Origin: Apiotrichum sp. Y4204
Taxonomy: Eukaryota; Basidiomycota; Tremellomycetes; Trichosporonales; Trichosporonaceae
NCBI GenBank assembly: GCA_025531455.1
Contig: JAMYHL010000056.1
Span: forward strand, 124,001 to 188,000
Direction: 5' to 3'
DNA: 64,000 bases
Shown: positions 14,001 to 23,852 of the stretch, piece after piece
Layout: every line of letters starts with the position of its first letter
How positions within the stretch are numbered: position 1 is the first letter of the stretch
Position numbers and translations under genes: made by a program
The notes under the pieces: generated by a model
Databases searched by the model: none
Told to the model about the DNA's origin: nothing
What the model saw: the letters and a program-made list of their open reading frames with translations, nothing else

Positions 14001-14798
14001 AGGAATGGAGCAAGGAACGCAAGGAGTGTCGGTGCTGATGGTCGGGATCTGTTTTCTGTGAGTTCAAGTCGGCAGACAGAGTACCTACAAGGGAGGAAGG
14101 AACCAGGAGCGAGGGGAGCAGAACACATGACATGGCCGGCGAAGGGCTGCCCACAGGCACCAAACGAGAACGCCAATCCCGAAAGTCACGATGGCAATGA
14201 AGACCGCCCCCTTGGCCTGCGCGTCCCACGATCTTGCGTGACCTGCGTCGAAAGCCCCAAGCGGTGTTGTGGGAGCTGCGGAGTTTGAAGATACCGAGGA
14301 AAAGGGGGAAGATTGAACGGACGACGAGGGCAGGAGTGTGACAGAAGCAATTGCTGCTGTGCTCGTCATGAGGGCCGACTGTGAGGCAACGGCTGTGGAG
14401 AAACTCCCCGTTGCCACCGGTCCCAACGTCGGAGAGGCGGTTGAAGCCGGCGGCCCTAAAGTCGACCGCGGCGGTGCGGGGCTGCTCAGACTAGGGCTCA
14501 CAGTCAACGACACACTGCTTGGGCTAGGGGTATACGTTGCGGTCAGAGGTGGCTGGCATGCTGAAATTGTCCCCCACACCTCCCATGGTGGATTGATCGG
14601 TCCATGAAGCGCGTAGGTATCGTAGAAGCTCGAGCTTGCCGTGTAGAACGCTTGAGTGTACCATGATGCTGGAACGCGGTCAGTTTGCGCCAAGTCCTGA
14701 CTGTTCCCGATTCCCAACGTACCTTCCCATGAGAGCGTCTTGTCGCCGCAGACAAACGATATGGGATTCGGCGACTGACGCCGGAACAGAGTCGGCAT
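11061..14798 (-). CDS. CSC1/TMEM63-type (DUF221, Phm7) membrane channel protein
   Basis: At least seven exons; the first ones are 14798-14723, 14668-14089, 14048-13443 and 13368-12518, followed by approximate exons near 12480, 12235, 12165 and 12015-11061. The protein starts MPTLFRRQSP, has a Ser/Thr/Pro-rich extracellular stretch and a first membrane helix (VFIAIVTFGIGVLVW), then CSPRSWFLPP, which corresponds to the YAPR motif of the family. More helices follow, then a large cytosolic domain with NGMSESTIKDALSSL and a charged helix (HVHHALEEAEAKYIKAL). Several further helices include GVAYYLHFFKPLAEN, ALGVTLSLIIG, GGLIFAIPSFHSN and a pore-like group. The tail carries YPPELIAPAPAIWLPRD, matching the PHM7_ext region (HP..SAP.P.IWIPRD). 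Family members are osmosensitive or mechanosensitive cation channels in plasma membrane or ER. The first ATG was chosen because the upstream in-frame start is GTG. Confidence 0.82.
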
Positions 14799-16959
14799 GG
14801 CGCCGATGCTCGCAATGAGCACGACTGTGTAGGAGGGGCAGTGGTTGATATTATCACAGAAGCAAGAAAAGAAAGGAAGAAGATAGGGTAGAGGAGAGGG
14901 GAGGAAACGGAAAGTCCGAAAACGACCAAAGATGTGGACGCGTTGCTAAGAGTACAGGGGTGAGGTGAGGACCAGATGAAGCAGGTCGAGACGAAGGAGC
15001 ACGGCGCAAAAGGATAGAAGATGAAAATGAACACGAGTTGGGGTAGGCTGCGTGTGCTAGACTGATCGGAGCAGCTGGTCGCTAGTCGCGTCAATGGTGT
15101 CGTTGGCGTTTCACAAGGTGTGTTGCAAAGGACAGTGTACAGTGAAGCGTCTGTCTGTCTGTCTGTGGTATGTCGATATGTGGTACTATGTGGTATGCGG
15201 AATGCGGTATACAGCATGATGCATGGTGGACGTTGAGGTCACAAAGGTTTGTGCATTGAGGTCTGCATGTCCGTTTTGGAAAGAAAAGCCTTCATCTATA
15301 TGATCTACTTTCGGATTAAAGTACTTGGCTCTAGCGCTCGCGCGCTCTTGACCCCTGGCCCCGCATGATCCCCATTGCACCGCACGCATCACGCTAAACG
15401 CAGAGTACCAGAGTTGCGGTCCGAGGGGTGCACGAGGGCATTCCAAGTATTAAGTAGTCCGAGCGCGACCGAGCGCTGTCTGCTGTCTGCTGTCTGCTGT
15501 CTGCTGTCCGTCTGTCGCTCGGGGCTCATGGCGATCATAGCGCCATAACCCATCACGTCCATCACGGCCAATGGTTCTCAAGGGACGAGCGAAATGAAAA
15601 TCGAATCCCTGGGGCCACCCGAATGCCGGCCATTTTGCCGTGCTGTACCAGCTGCGCTGTATACTCTGTACAAAGCCGGGTGCAGCCCTGCTGTCATTCC
15701 TGTTCGGTGGTCTGAGCGTTCCTTGCTAACGATCAAACGAGTGGCATTGCAAGCGTACGAAGCCGGCATCAAGCCACGACTTGAGTCGATCAGTCTGTCC
15801 CTTTGCTTCTCCCCCTTTGCTGTGTTCAGGCCTTCAGTGCGTTAGTGCGTATGTGTGCGTATGTGTGCCTGCAAATCGTGTAATAGAAGTGATGCTACAA
15901 TGGGATCATCGGGACGATCGTCGCGTTCCCCGTCATTTCGGTTCCGGTGGCGATCGCGATAGATTCCAGGGGCGCCGACCAGGAGAGGTAAGTCAAAGCG
16001 CTAGCAGCTCAGGGGTGGACAGGAACGACAGGAACGCGAGCGGCAGGAACGCAGAATGGCGTTTTGGGTGCTTGTGCGTTGCCCATACTGCGGTACTGCG
16101 CACAAGGCTTTGGGAGAGACGCGTGAGAACACGAGCCCTTACTTTATATGGCGCTATATGGCAGCTGGCCGCGGTGGGGGAAGGAGACGCGTCTGGACCT
16201 TTTCAGCGCGCGCTAACATGAGACCACTGTGTTCCGGACCGAGCAACCACCCACATTCCGTTGTCCGTTGCAAGTCGTTTGCTGTTGCCTGTGGGGTACA
16301 CATCACCATCGCACTCCTATAGAGCCTCAAGTCGTCACAGATGCACAGGATTTGCAGCAACCATAAGATACTCACGGTGCTGCCAAGGGGCATGACACGA
16401 GACCTAGCCTCTTCTAGGCCCTACCCCTGACATTTGATCAACGGAGGTCCATGTCCTATCACTACACATCTAGCACAAAAGATGGGGTTCCGCCTCTTCC
16501 CAACCGCTCCCGACTATTTATCGTGCAGCGCACCTGCGTATGATGTGAGTGAAGTGTACGATCGCTCCAGCACCACTACTGTTGGTTGTGAAGTCTTGTA
16601 CAACTATGGAGCCCTCACAGCTCCAGTGGAGCACGATACACACACAGGATGCAGAACACATGGCTGCGACCGCCTGGCCAACTATTCATACCACCGTGAT
16701 GCTCCATCACAAGGAACTATCAGTTGGCAGGGGAAAGCAGCGACATGCTCCATCGCAAACACAGCTTTACCCACCCATGGCGACGGATCTGAGGCTCCCT
16801 CCATCTCGCTTCAACTCAGATCGACTAGCAGCAGGTATTTGACCAATAAGGTGTGACGAGGTGACGTTGAAGCCGTGCGTCTATACCACTATTGTATCCC
16901 ATTGCTCATAGAATCTTCCCTCTCCTCTTCTAGAACGAGCATGATGCATTCCACTCCAA
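14799..16959. other. 2.1 kb intergenic region with short repeats; no convincing gene
   Basis: The largest gene-poor stretch in this half of the window, upstream of the CSC1-like gene and downstream of MTR4. It contains a GTCT tetranucleotide run (about 15149-15166), a heptamer tandem repeat inside an inverted repeat (15469-15522) and a doubled GTGCGTATGT near 15846-15866. Open frames at 15594-15845 (83 codons) and 16434-16856 (140 codons) have no recognisable features and no upstream promoter character. CpG-rich and AT-rich patches alternate. Confidence 0.5.
15469..15522. repeat. Heptamer tandem repeat (GCTGTCT)n flanked by inverted repeat
   Basis: Nearly five copies of GCTGTCT occupy 15475-15508. 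The array is bracketed by CCGAGCG (15469-15475) and its reverse complement CGCTCGG (15516-15522), so the repeat sits in the loop of a possible 7-bp stem. No coding role seen. Confidence 0.8.
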
Positions 16960-19900
16960 TTACAGATACAGCCTGCAATGTTAGCTTTCGGTGTGTTGCG
17001 ATAAAAACGTGCTCGACAGTGTCCGGCCCGTATCAGCTGGTACTCACGAAGGATTGTACATGACGCTGCCAGGGCGTTCGAGTATTTCAATACTCTTGGC
17101 AAACTTGTCCTCAAGCTCCTTGTTTCCAATGGCGTGTGCGGCCTGGCCCATTTGGCGTATCAATTCCGTGAGGCGACGGAACGCGCGGACAATGGATCCC
17201 TCAAAGGCATCGGAGAGCTATTTGTAAGCACATGCAAAATGTCGACAGGTTGGCCTCACCTTTGCGATGTCACCGAAGCTGGCGCCTTTACACCACTCAA
17301 TGACGACCGGCATCATCTCCACACGGAAGCTCTGCACATACTCGTCCTCAACAAGGGGCACCTTGGACTCGTTGGAGACCTTGGCAATACGACGAGCAGT
17401 CTCCTGCAAAACGCGCAAGGGTCCTGCCAGGTCTTCCTTGAGGTTGACCTTCGAATCGGACTTTTCTTGGAAGACAAATACACTCAAGAGCGCGGCGGCT
17501 TGCTCAGGGGTAAGAGGATTGAACACGCCGCCGAACATGAGCTCGGTGAGCAACAACTCGTCACCTGTCGAGATCTCGCACGCGACACGCCCCTTCATTT
17601 GCACAACGTCATCGTTGTCGATGAAACCCAACCGGCGGAGAACACGCTGTAGTTTAGTGCATGAATATTATCGACTGTCTTACCTTACGGCCCTTGAGCT
17701 CTTCAAGCTGGAGGACGTCATGGACCGATGAGATGCGCTTTTTGAGGTTGCGCACGTTGGCCACGGCCTGCATTTTACGGTCGTACTCGTCGTACTTTTC
17801 TGCCAGCTCGGGCGACGAGGTTATCGGCAAGGACTGGATCTTGTTTTCCAGTATGGCAATCTTCTTGACGAGCTTCTTGAATGTGTCGTCCTTGATTCCC
17901 ATGTTCTGCACAGGATCAAGCAGCGTAATGCCCTTGGGGAAACGTTTTTTGACCTCTGCGATAGCCTTGAACGCCGTGTTCTTCTCGGCCTGCCCCCGCA
18001 AATCCTTAGGAAGATGCAAGCGAAGATGCGCGATTGACTGAATCGTCGACAGCAAAACACCAATGATGGCAATCTCGCCCTTGTCGCCATCACGTGGGGG
18101 AAGGATACCATCTGAGGACCGGTTTTTCGGGATGGAAGATCCAGAAGCGACCCGCACGAGAACATCAACAATGTATCCCTTTTGCGGGGGCTCGTTCTCC
18201 GAGGCAGCGGGCGGTGCGCGACCTTTCGGCGGTGTGATTTTGTTGTACGCAACAACGATGGCCCATCCAAAATCGCGATCCCCATCGCGAACCTCAACCA
18301 TACGACCTGCCTGAAGGAAGGGTAGAATGTACTGCGGGTGGGTAATGACCGACTTGAAATCGCCCTCGAGAGTCTTGAGCTGATCTCTCAGCTCATAATA
18401 CTCTTCAATGTCATCCTCGTTCTCAATCTCAAAGGCATCACGCTCCGCCTCGGCAGCTTTCAGCTGCTTCTCAAGAACTGGAACGGACAGCGAGTTCTGG
18501 AACTGGAAGAAAGATCTTTCAAGCATATACTCGGGAGAAACGCCTTCGACACGCATGAGGTTGATAACCATATTGTAACCAAGATGGAATGCCGAATCGA
18601 GGCGGTCGGCCTGGCCCTTGACCATTCCCTTGGCAGCATCTGGTTCGATCTTCTCATCACACATCATGATGACGATACCACGCGCATCGAGACCGCGACG
18701 ACCAGCACGACCTGACATTTGGATGTACTCGCCACCGGAAAGGTTGCGGAAGTCCTTGCCGTCAAACTTGCGCACCGATGTGACTAAAATCAGCTCCAAG
18801 TTCGGCACGGAGTTCCGCGGGACAACGGACTGCAACGTATTATCAGCCCCGTTACTCACAGACAACGGTCTTGGCCGGCATGTTCAGTCCAATGGAGAAA
18901 GTCTCAGTAGCGAAGAGGGCCTTGAGGAGGCCTTCCTGGAAGAGGATCTCAATGACCTCCTTGAGGATCGGGAGTAGACCGCCGTGGTGAATTCCGATGC
19001 CGCGCTTGAGAAGGGGAAGGAGATGCTCAATCTGGGGCAGCTTGCGATCGTCCTCAGTCAGCTGTCCCATGGCATTCTCAAACACCTGCTGCACCGTCGC
19101 CGCCTCATCTTCCGTGTTGAAGTCGAGTTTGGACATCTGCATGGCCAGTGCTTCACACTCGCGCTTGGAAAACGCGAAAATGATGACAGGGTTCAAGTTG
19201 CGGTTCATGATGAGCTTGACGATCTTGTAGATGTCGGACACCCCGCCCTTCATGGCACCGCCCTTGCGTGTCTTGCCCTTGCGGCCCTTTCCAGCGTTGG
19301 GGTCACTCGAGTCCTCGCCCTGGCTGGCAGCAAGGGACGCCATTGCCTTCTGGAAGTTGTCTTCGCGGAAGTTGGAGCGCTCGTCGACCACGAGGTAGAT
19401 TCCTTCAGAGCCGGCAGGGAAGAGGTAATGTTGCAGTGGGGTCGGGCGGAATTCCGTGTACACGACGTGACAGGGCTGCTCATGCGTCTGGGCAACCCAC
19501 TCGGCGAACTCCATAGAGTTGGGAATAGTGGCGGACAGGAACACATAGCGGACCGTATGCGGCAAGAGGATAATAGTCTCCTCCCAGACCACACCACGTT
19601 CTTTGTCACGCATGTAATGCACTTCGTCGAAAACAACCCAAGCGACCTCGCGCATCACTTCGGAACCGCGATACAGCATGGAACGCAGAATTTCGGTCGT
19701 CATGACTAGACAAGATGCACCAGGATTGATGGTTACATCACCTGTCCGTCAGCTTGGCAGAAACCGATGCAAGTGATAATCACGCCGCCTTAGGCCCATA
19801 CATGGTATGGCTCCTCTTGGCGATTCCTTCCTCTGCAACTCACCAGTCATGAGACCAACGTCCTCCGTTCCGAATGTTTCCAGAAAGTCACGGTATTTCT

Positions 19901-20594
19901 GATTTGACAAAGCCTTGATAGGCGACGTGTAGACGACACGCTTCCCTTCCTTAAGGCAGGTAGCAATAGCAAACTCGGCAACAACGGTCTTTCCGGCGGA
20001 CGTATGCGCCGAGACCAACACACTCTCATTGCGCTCGATACAGCTCGTTGAGACAAACTGGAACGGGTCGAGCTCGAACGGATAGCTCCGCGCAGGCGGG
20101 TCGTTACGCTTGTGCTGCGCGATCGGGACGTAGGGGTAGTTGGGAGGTATGGCAACCTGGAATTATTAGACATACGTAGGCATGCAACACATTTAGCCTT
20201 CCAGACCACTCACCTGATGTCTGACGGAGTGCACAAGTTTCATCTTGCCTTCCTCGCCTTCGCCACCCAGTCCTTTGGCGGCCTCGATCTCGCGCTCTGC
20301 CTCCGTTGAAAACTCGTCGGCGCGCACAGGGGCCGTTCCGGGAATGTGGGACTCGGCAGGGTTGGCTTCTTCTACCGGTCCATCTGCGTTCGTCTCGTTC
20401 TCGAGGGCAGCCATTGGGTCCTCGGCCGCAGGTTGAGCCTCCTTCGCCATCTCAACATCGCCGTCCCGTCCGTCGGTACCCTGCACATCGGCGTCATCGA
20501 TGCGGGCCGTCTTGGACTTATCCGACGCAATCGGCTCAGCGGCCCGCTTCTTCACGTTCCGCTTTTTCGGAGTCGATGGGCCTGCCTCCGGCAT
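16960..20594 (-). CDS. MTR4: Exosome cofactor RNA helicase Mtr4 (Ski2-like DExH)
   Basis: Nuclear 3'-5' RNA helicase of the TRAMP complex that feeds RNA to the exosome for rRNA processing and surveillance. Seven exons (20594-20214, 20156-19844, 19741-18860, 18783-17684, 17646-17260, 17217-17048, 16972-16960) join in phase to 1081 residues, the usual Mtr4 length. An acidic, Lys-rich N-terminus of about 125 residues precedes [16 protein letters not shown] (Walker A), FDEVHYMRD (DEVH box), SATIPNS (motif III), [12 protein letters not shown] and the motif VI stretch [10 protein letters not shown]. The arch/KOW domain follows ([10 protein letters not shown] region) and then the C-terminal helical bundle with [18 protein letters not shown]. 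The protein ends [13 protein letters not shown], the conserved Mtr4 terminus. The last exon is only 13 nt and supplies LYL plus stop. The exon 3/4 junction restores the conserved TVVFTSVRK. Divergent from CMC4 with 375 bases between starts. Confidence 0.97.
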
Positions 20595-20969
20595 TGTTCG
20601 ATTGTGTGCGGGTTGTGGAAGAGGAGTGTGAGGTTTGGGTCAAACAGAATCTGGCCAGAGAATTCTCACTTGATCAAAAACATCGGTCTCGAAAGTGGAG
20701 GGAAGCTGCATTGGACTGGAACGGTACCGGAAGCAAAAGAACGTGGTGAACGAAAAAGCCATCCAGCCATGCGCGCCATGCGCCTACCATGACTTTAACA
20801 CGTTAGATGACGTAGCTTGACAAACCTGACAAGAACGCGAGCCCATCCCATCGTCCTCGCGCCCTGCATATCCTGCATCCTGCAGAACGAGCAACCGAGA
20901 CGGTAGCCATTCTCGACACTCCGTTCAATCTTTACTTCTCAACATTCCCCACAACACCAGCAACCTGAG
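20595..20969. promoter_or_regulatory. Divergent promoter of MTR4 and CMC4
   Basis: Only 375 bases separate the two start codons, so regulatory sites must be shared or interleaved. I see no TATA box at a fixed distance for either gene; pyrimidine-rich stretches lie near both starts. Confidence 0.5.
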
Positions 20970-21237
20970 ATGGCGGCAGAATCTCAAGAGTGTCATGCTG
21001 AAGGTACGTCTGTTTTTTATCAAATATTGTGGGTTCCAGTCTAACTCCGAAGCATGTGCGATCCAGTCGTGCATCCAGCGCAACAACTACAACGAGGCTC
21101 GGTGCACCGACGTGATCCGCAAACTATACACGTGCTGCGCGGCTATGTACGAGCGGGATCCGGAGGCGAAAAGCACCTCGTGCCCGCTAGAGAAGATGGT
21201 ACACCGCAAGCTTAAGCAGCTTGACTCTGAGAAGTAA
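20970..21237 (+). CDS. CMC4: Twin CX9C mitochondrial protein Cmc4
   Basis: Two exons, 20970-21003 and 21053-21237, encode 72 residues. After splicing, the cysteine pattern is CAIQSC, a nine-residue gap, then C-X9-C around RCTDVIRKLYTCC, plus an extra Cys in TSCPLEK. This matches the coiled-coil-helix fold of Cmc4, imported into the mitochondrial intermembrane space by the Mia40 pathway and disulfide-bonded there. Length and motif order resemble human CMC4 (68 residues). Its molecular job is not settled; it is a small intermembrane-space protein linked to respiratory chain biogenesis. The N-terminus (MAAESQECHAE) lacks a cleavable presequence, as expected for Mia40 substrates. Shares its promoter with MTR4. 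Confidence 0.9.
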
Positions 21238-21619
21238 TGGCCTTCCGAACGCTGCTAAAATTCCCTCCGGATTTCGAGGGCGAGCTCTTCCTTGAACTTC
21301 CAGGCTCTTCATCACACTCGGCTGAGGCGTCAATGGTCTCCCATCAATTCCTCAATCGACTTCGCCTCTACACAATGACCAATCGTCATGCTGTTGCCCA
21401 GTACCATCAAACCACCTATCGAGCAACACACAGAGCGGTGATACATATTGCTATTACAGGGTATAGAAAATGCACGGTATGAACAGGAGCGTGGAGAGGA
21501 TGTTAATGTCTGTGCGGGCCAATTGAAGGAAGCAGAGCGTGGTTTTTGGCTTGGAAGTCTCGAGCAACATCCGTCAGGGAGGTGAGATCACAGACGATCT
21601 TGCGGAGCCTTGGGCGAGC
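21238..21619. other. Convergent 3' region of CMC4 and the next minus-strand gene
   Basis: About 380 bases between facing stop codons. Short chance frames only; no RNA gene recognised. Confidence 0.6.
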
Positions 21620-22421
21620 TCAAATGCCAACGGTCCCGTGACCGCTGTCAATGAGAGTCTCTCGTAGAGCAGCAAGCGGATCCAGACGCTCGCCCGCCTG
21701 GTGTCCAATGTAAGCGCGGCCTAGAACGCGATTGGGGTTGTATTCGGTGCCACGCCCCAAGTCGGCGCGACCGGTGAAGCGCCATTCTGTCGCCTCGAGA
21801 TGGTGGTCGATGACTCTTCGAAAGTCGGTGGTCTGGATATGGTGATCTGAGGTCAGTTTTATTGTGGACAAAAGCGTCAGGCCGCCAGCACTTACTGTCC
21901 CTCTGGCTCCCAATAGCAGGGCCCCAGGTGAGGGCGCGAACCTCCGCCTCACTCATCTCTAGCACTCCCGCTATCTCATCCAGCCGCTCCGCCCAGGCTT
22001 CAGGATCCTCGTCGGGGTCGATGGAACTCCCTTCGGTTTCCGGGTACGTCGTATCCCCTTGATGTTCGACGTGTTGCGAGTCATCTGGATTCGTTGTGTC
22101 ATAGCCAGCATACGCGTCGGAGCTTGGCTCGACCTGTGACGCTTGTTGGTGCGCCTCGTCCCTATACTCCATCGATTCCTCAGCTTCACCATCATTCGCC
22201 AGGCCCAAAGCTTCAACAGGCTCCATGCGTTCCATCCGCTGATGGTGGTAGGAGAAGGACTCGTCGTACTCGTAGTCGTCATCGAACTGGGTTGGTATGC
22301 CATGCCGGGCGGTTGGATCGCCTGGCAGTCCGAATAGCGCGCGTGCCCGCCGCTGCGAGTCGCCGCCGCCCCCTGCCCCGGCTGTTGGCCCGAAAAACGA
22401 GTCGTCCTGCTGGTTGTTCAT
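21620..22421 (-). CDS. Hypothetical acidic protein, 250 residues
   Basis: Two exons, 22421-21896 and 21846-21620, join in phase across a donor GTAAGT and acceptor TCAG. The N-terminal two thirds are disordered and acidic, with a Gly run (GAGGGGDSQRRA) and many Asp, Glu, Gln and Tyr (FDDDYEYDESFSYHHQR). The rest looks folded: DEDPEAWAERLDEIAGVLEMSEAEVRAL, then HHIQTTDFRRVIDHHLEATEWRF and GYIG-like RAYIGHQAGERLDPLAALRETLID at the end. I do not recognise the family. The helical, charged C-terminal 100 residues suggest a protein-interaction domain. The gene is convergent with CMC4 and divergent from MAF1, with a long upstream region of 1.4 kb. Confidence 0.75.
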
Positions 22422-23852
22422 GCTGGACAGGTAGTAGATTTGGTTGAGAGCTCGAGCGAAGTGGGTGATGACCAGATTGCAGAAATGCACACAAAACACG
22501 ACAGTGGATTGTATACCATGTACCGAGTGCCGTGTGGCCGTGTAGCATGTAGCACATGCGCACAAACAAACAAACAATCGCATCCATGATGATCACAATA
22601 TCTCAATATTTGAGAACAAGTAACTATTAACAACGGAAGCAAAAATTGTAATGCAGATACGGCGCTGGGCGAGTTTGCAATAGCACATTTGCTCAAATGC
22701 ACCAAGAGGCCGAGAATTAATGAGCTAGCAGGCTCATTACGACATACGTCATTTGGTTTTTGGCGGACTGGGTATCTGGCCATCTTTGATCCATGCTATC
22801 AGCTAATGCAGCTAATCAGCGATGATTAGCTATCAGCTATATGTTGACTCTGTGCAACTCCCTTACCTGGTGTACTGGTGTGATGTATGGAGAATCGGGT
22901 GCACCGACACGGACTCTGGGCTCCGGTACCGGGAAAGGAGGAGAGCCGGAAGAATTGAGGAAAGCTTTATTATCTCGGATTCCCTGGTTGGTTGTTCTGT
23001 AATTTTGTATTGGACAGCCTCACAGCGAGGAGCTAGGGGCGAGAAGACCTAAGTTGTCCATTAGATCGTTTATTTATTGTCTCAGGTGGAGGTGTGTCCC
23101 CCCCCCCCCCGCCCTGCATGTCCCACTTATTGATTAGTATTGTACGTATTGTATTACCGTGCTTCCCCCCTATTCTGAGATTATTCCCTCTGTCCCGATT
23201 TTCCTCGGCTTGCGTTGCCTATTGCTGCGAAGCAAAGGCTGCGAACACAGCCGATACGTGATCCGAGCGAGCTCTGGCGCCTCTGGCGGGCTTCGTCGTC
23301 CTCTGCTCCAGAGCCGCGGGCCCAAGTCCCACTCACTAGACCCACGTTCCTTCCGGACGCTTGAGCCCCACGAGCCCCGCGCCCCGCGCCCCGCCGCTGC
23401 CGCCCCCCCCGGGCTCCGTCCCCTCCCACCCACCTGTCCCACTCCATATCGCAATCGCACAACCTTGCCCCTATCCTATATCCCCTTTGTATGTGCCTCC
23501 TTCCCCCCTCATCCTCTCATCATCTCCCCACATTCACCACATCCATCACCTTCATCAACAACATCAATACTCTCGCTCTTCAGTCCTCTTCTTCCTTCCT
23601 CACCTGTCACACACACACTGAGACGCGCACAGCATTACCCGCTAGGTACGCTGAAACGACCGTTTTTGATAGGCAACTATCCGCTCCGCATTCCCGGCAA
23701 CCAACGCATCTGGACACCGACATACGCGTGCCTTTATCAACACTTGGTGCACCTGTCCTGCGTGGTAATCACCACAATCCTCTCCACCTTCGGCACTGCT
23801 CGTTATCCAGACGCGTAGGCCACAGCATCAACAAACCCAGCAGCAAACAGCC
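22422..23852. other. 1.4 kb divergent upstream region before MAF1
   Basis: Contains an AT-rich zone with a palindrome (22810-22831), a run of 13 C (23098-23110), and a long pyrimidine-rich leader (23400-23640) that probably belongs to the MAF1 transcript. An open frame of 219 codons at 23159-23818 is mostly Pro, Ser and Leu from this pyrimidine-rich sequence and I do not take it as coding. Confidence 0.5.
22810..22831. repeat. Perfect inverted repeat AGCTAATC-6-GATTAGCT
   Basis: AGCTAATC at 22810-22817 and its reverse complement at 22824-22831 are separated by AGCGAT. The motif TATCAGCT appears on both outer sides (about 22797 and 22831), extending the symmetry. It could bind a dimeric (homeodomain-like) factor; this is inference. 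Confidence 0.6.

Noticed and set aside
16434..16856. 140-codon plus-strand frame in the large gap
   Set aside because: No recognisable motifs, no good promoter or splice context; likely chance.
18984..19709. 241-codon plus-strand frame
   Set aside because: Antisense of the MTR4 helicase core; no independent features.
23159..23818. 219-codon frame before MAF1
   Set aside because: Pro/Ser/Leu-rich translation of a pyrimidine-rich leader, no family features.
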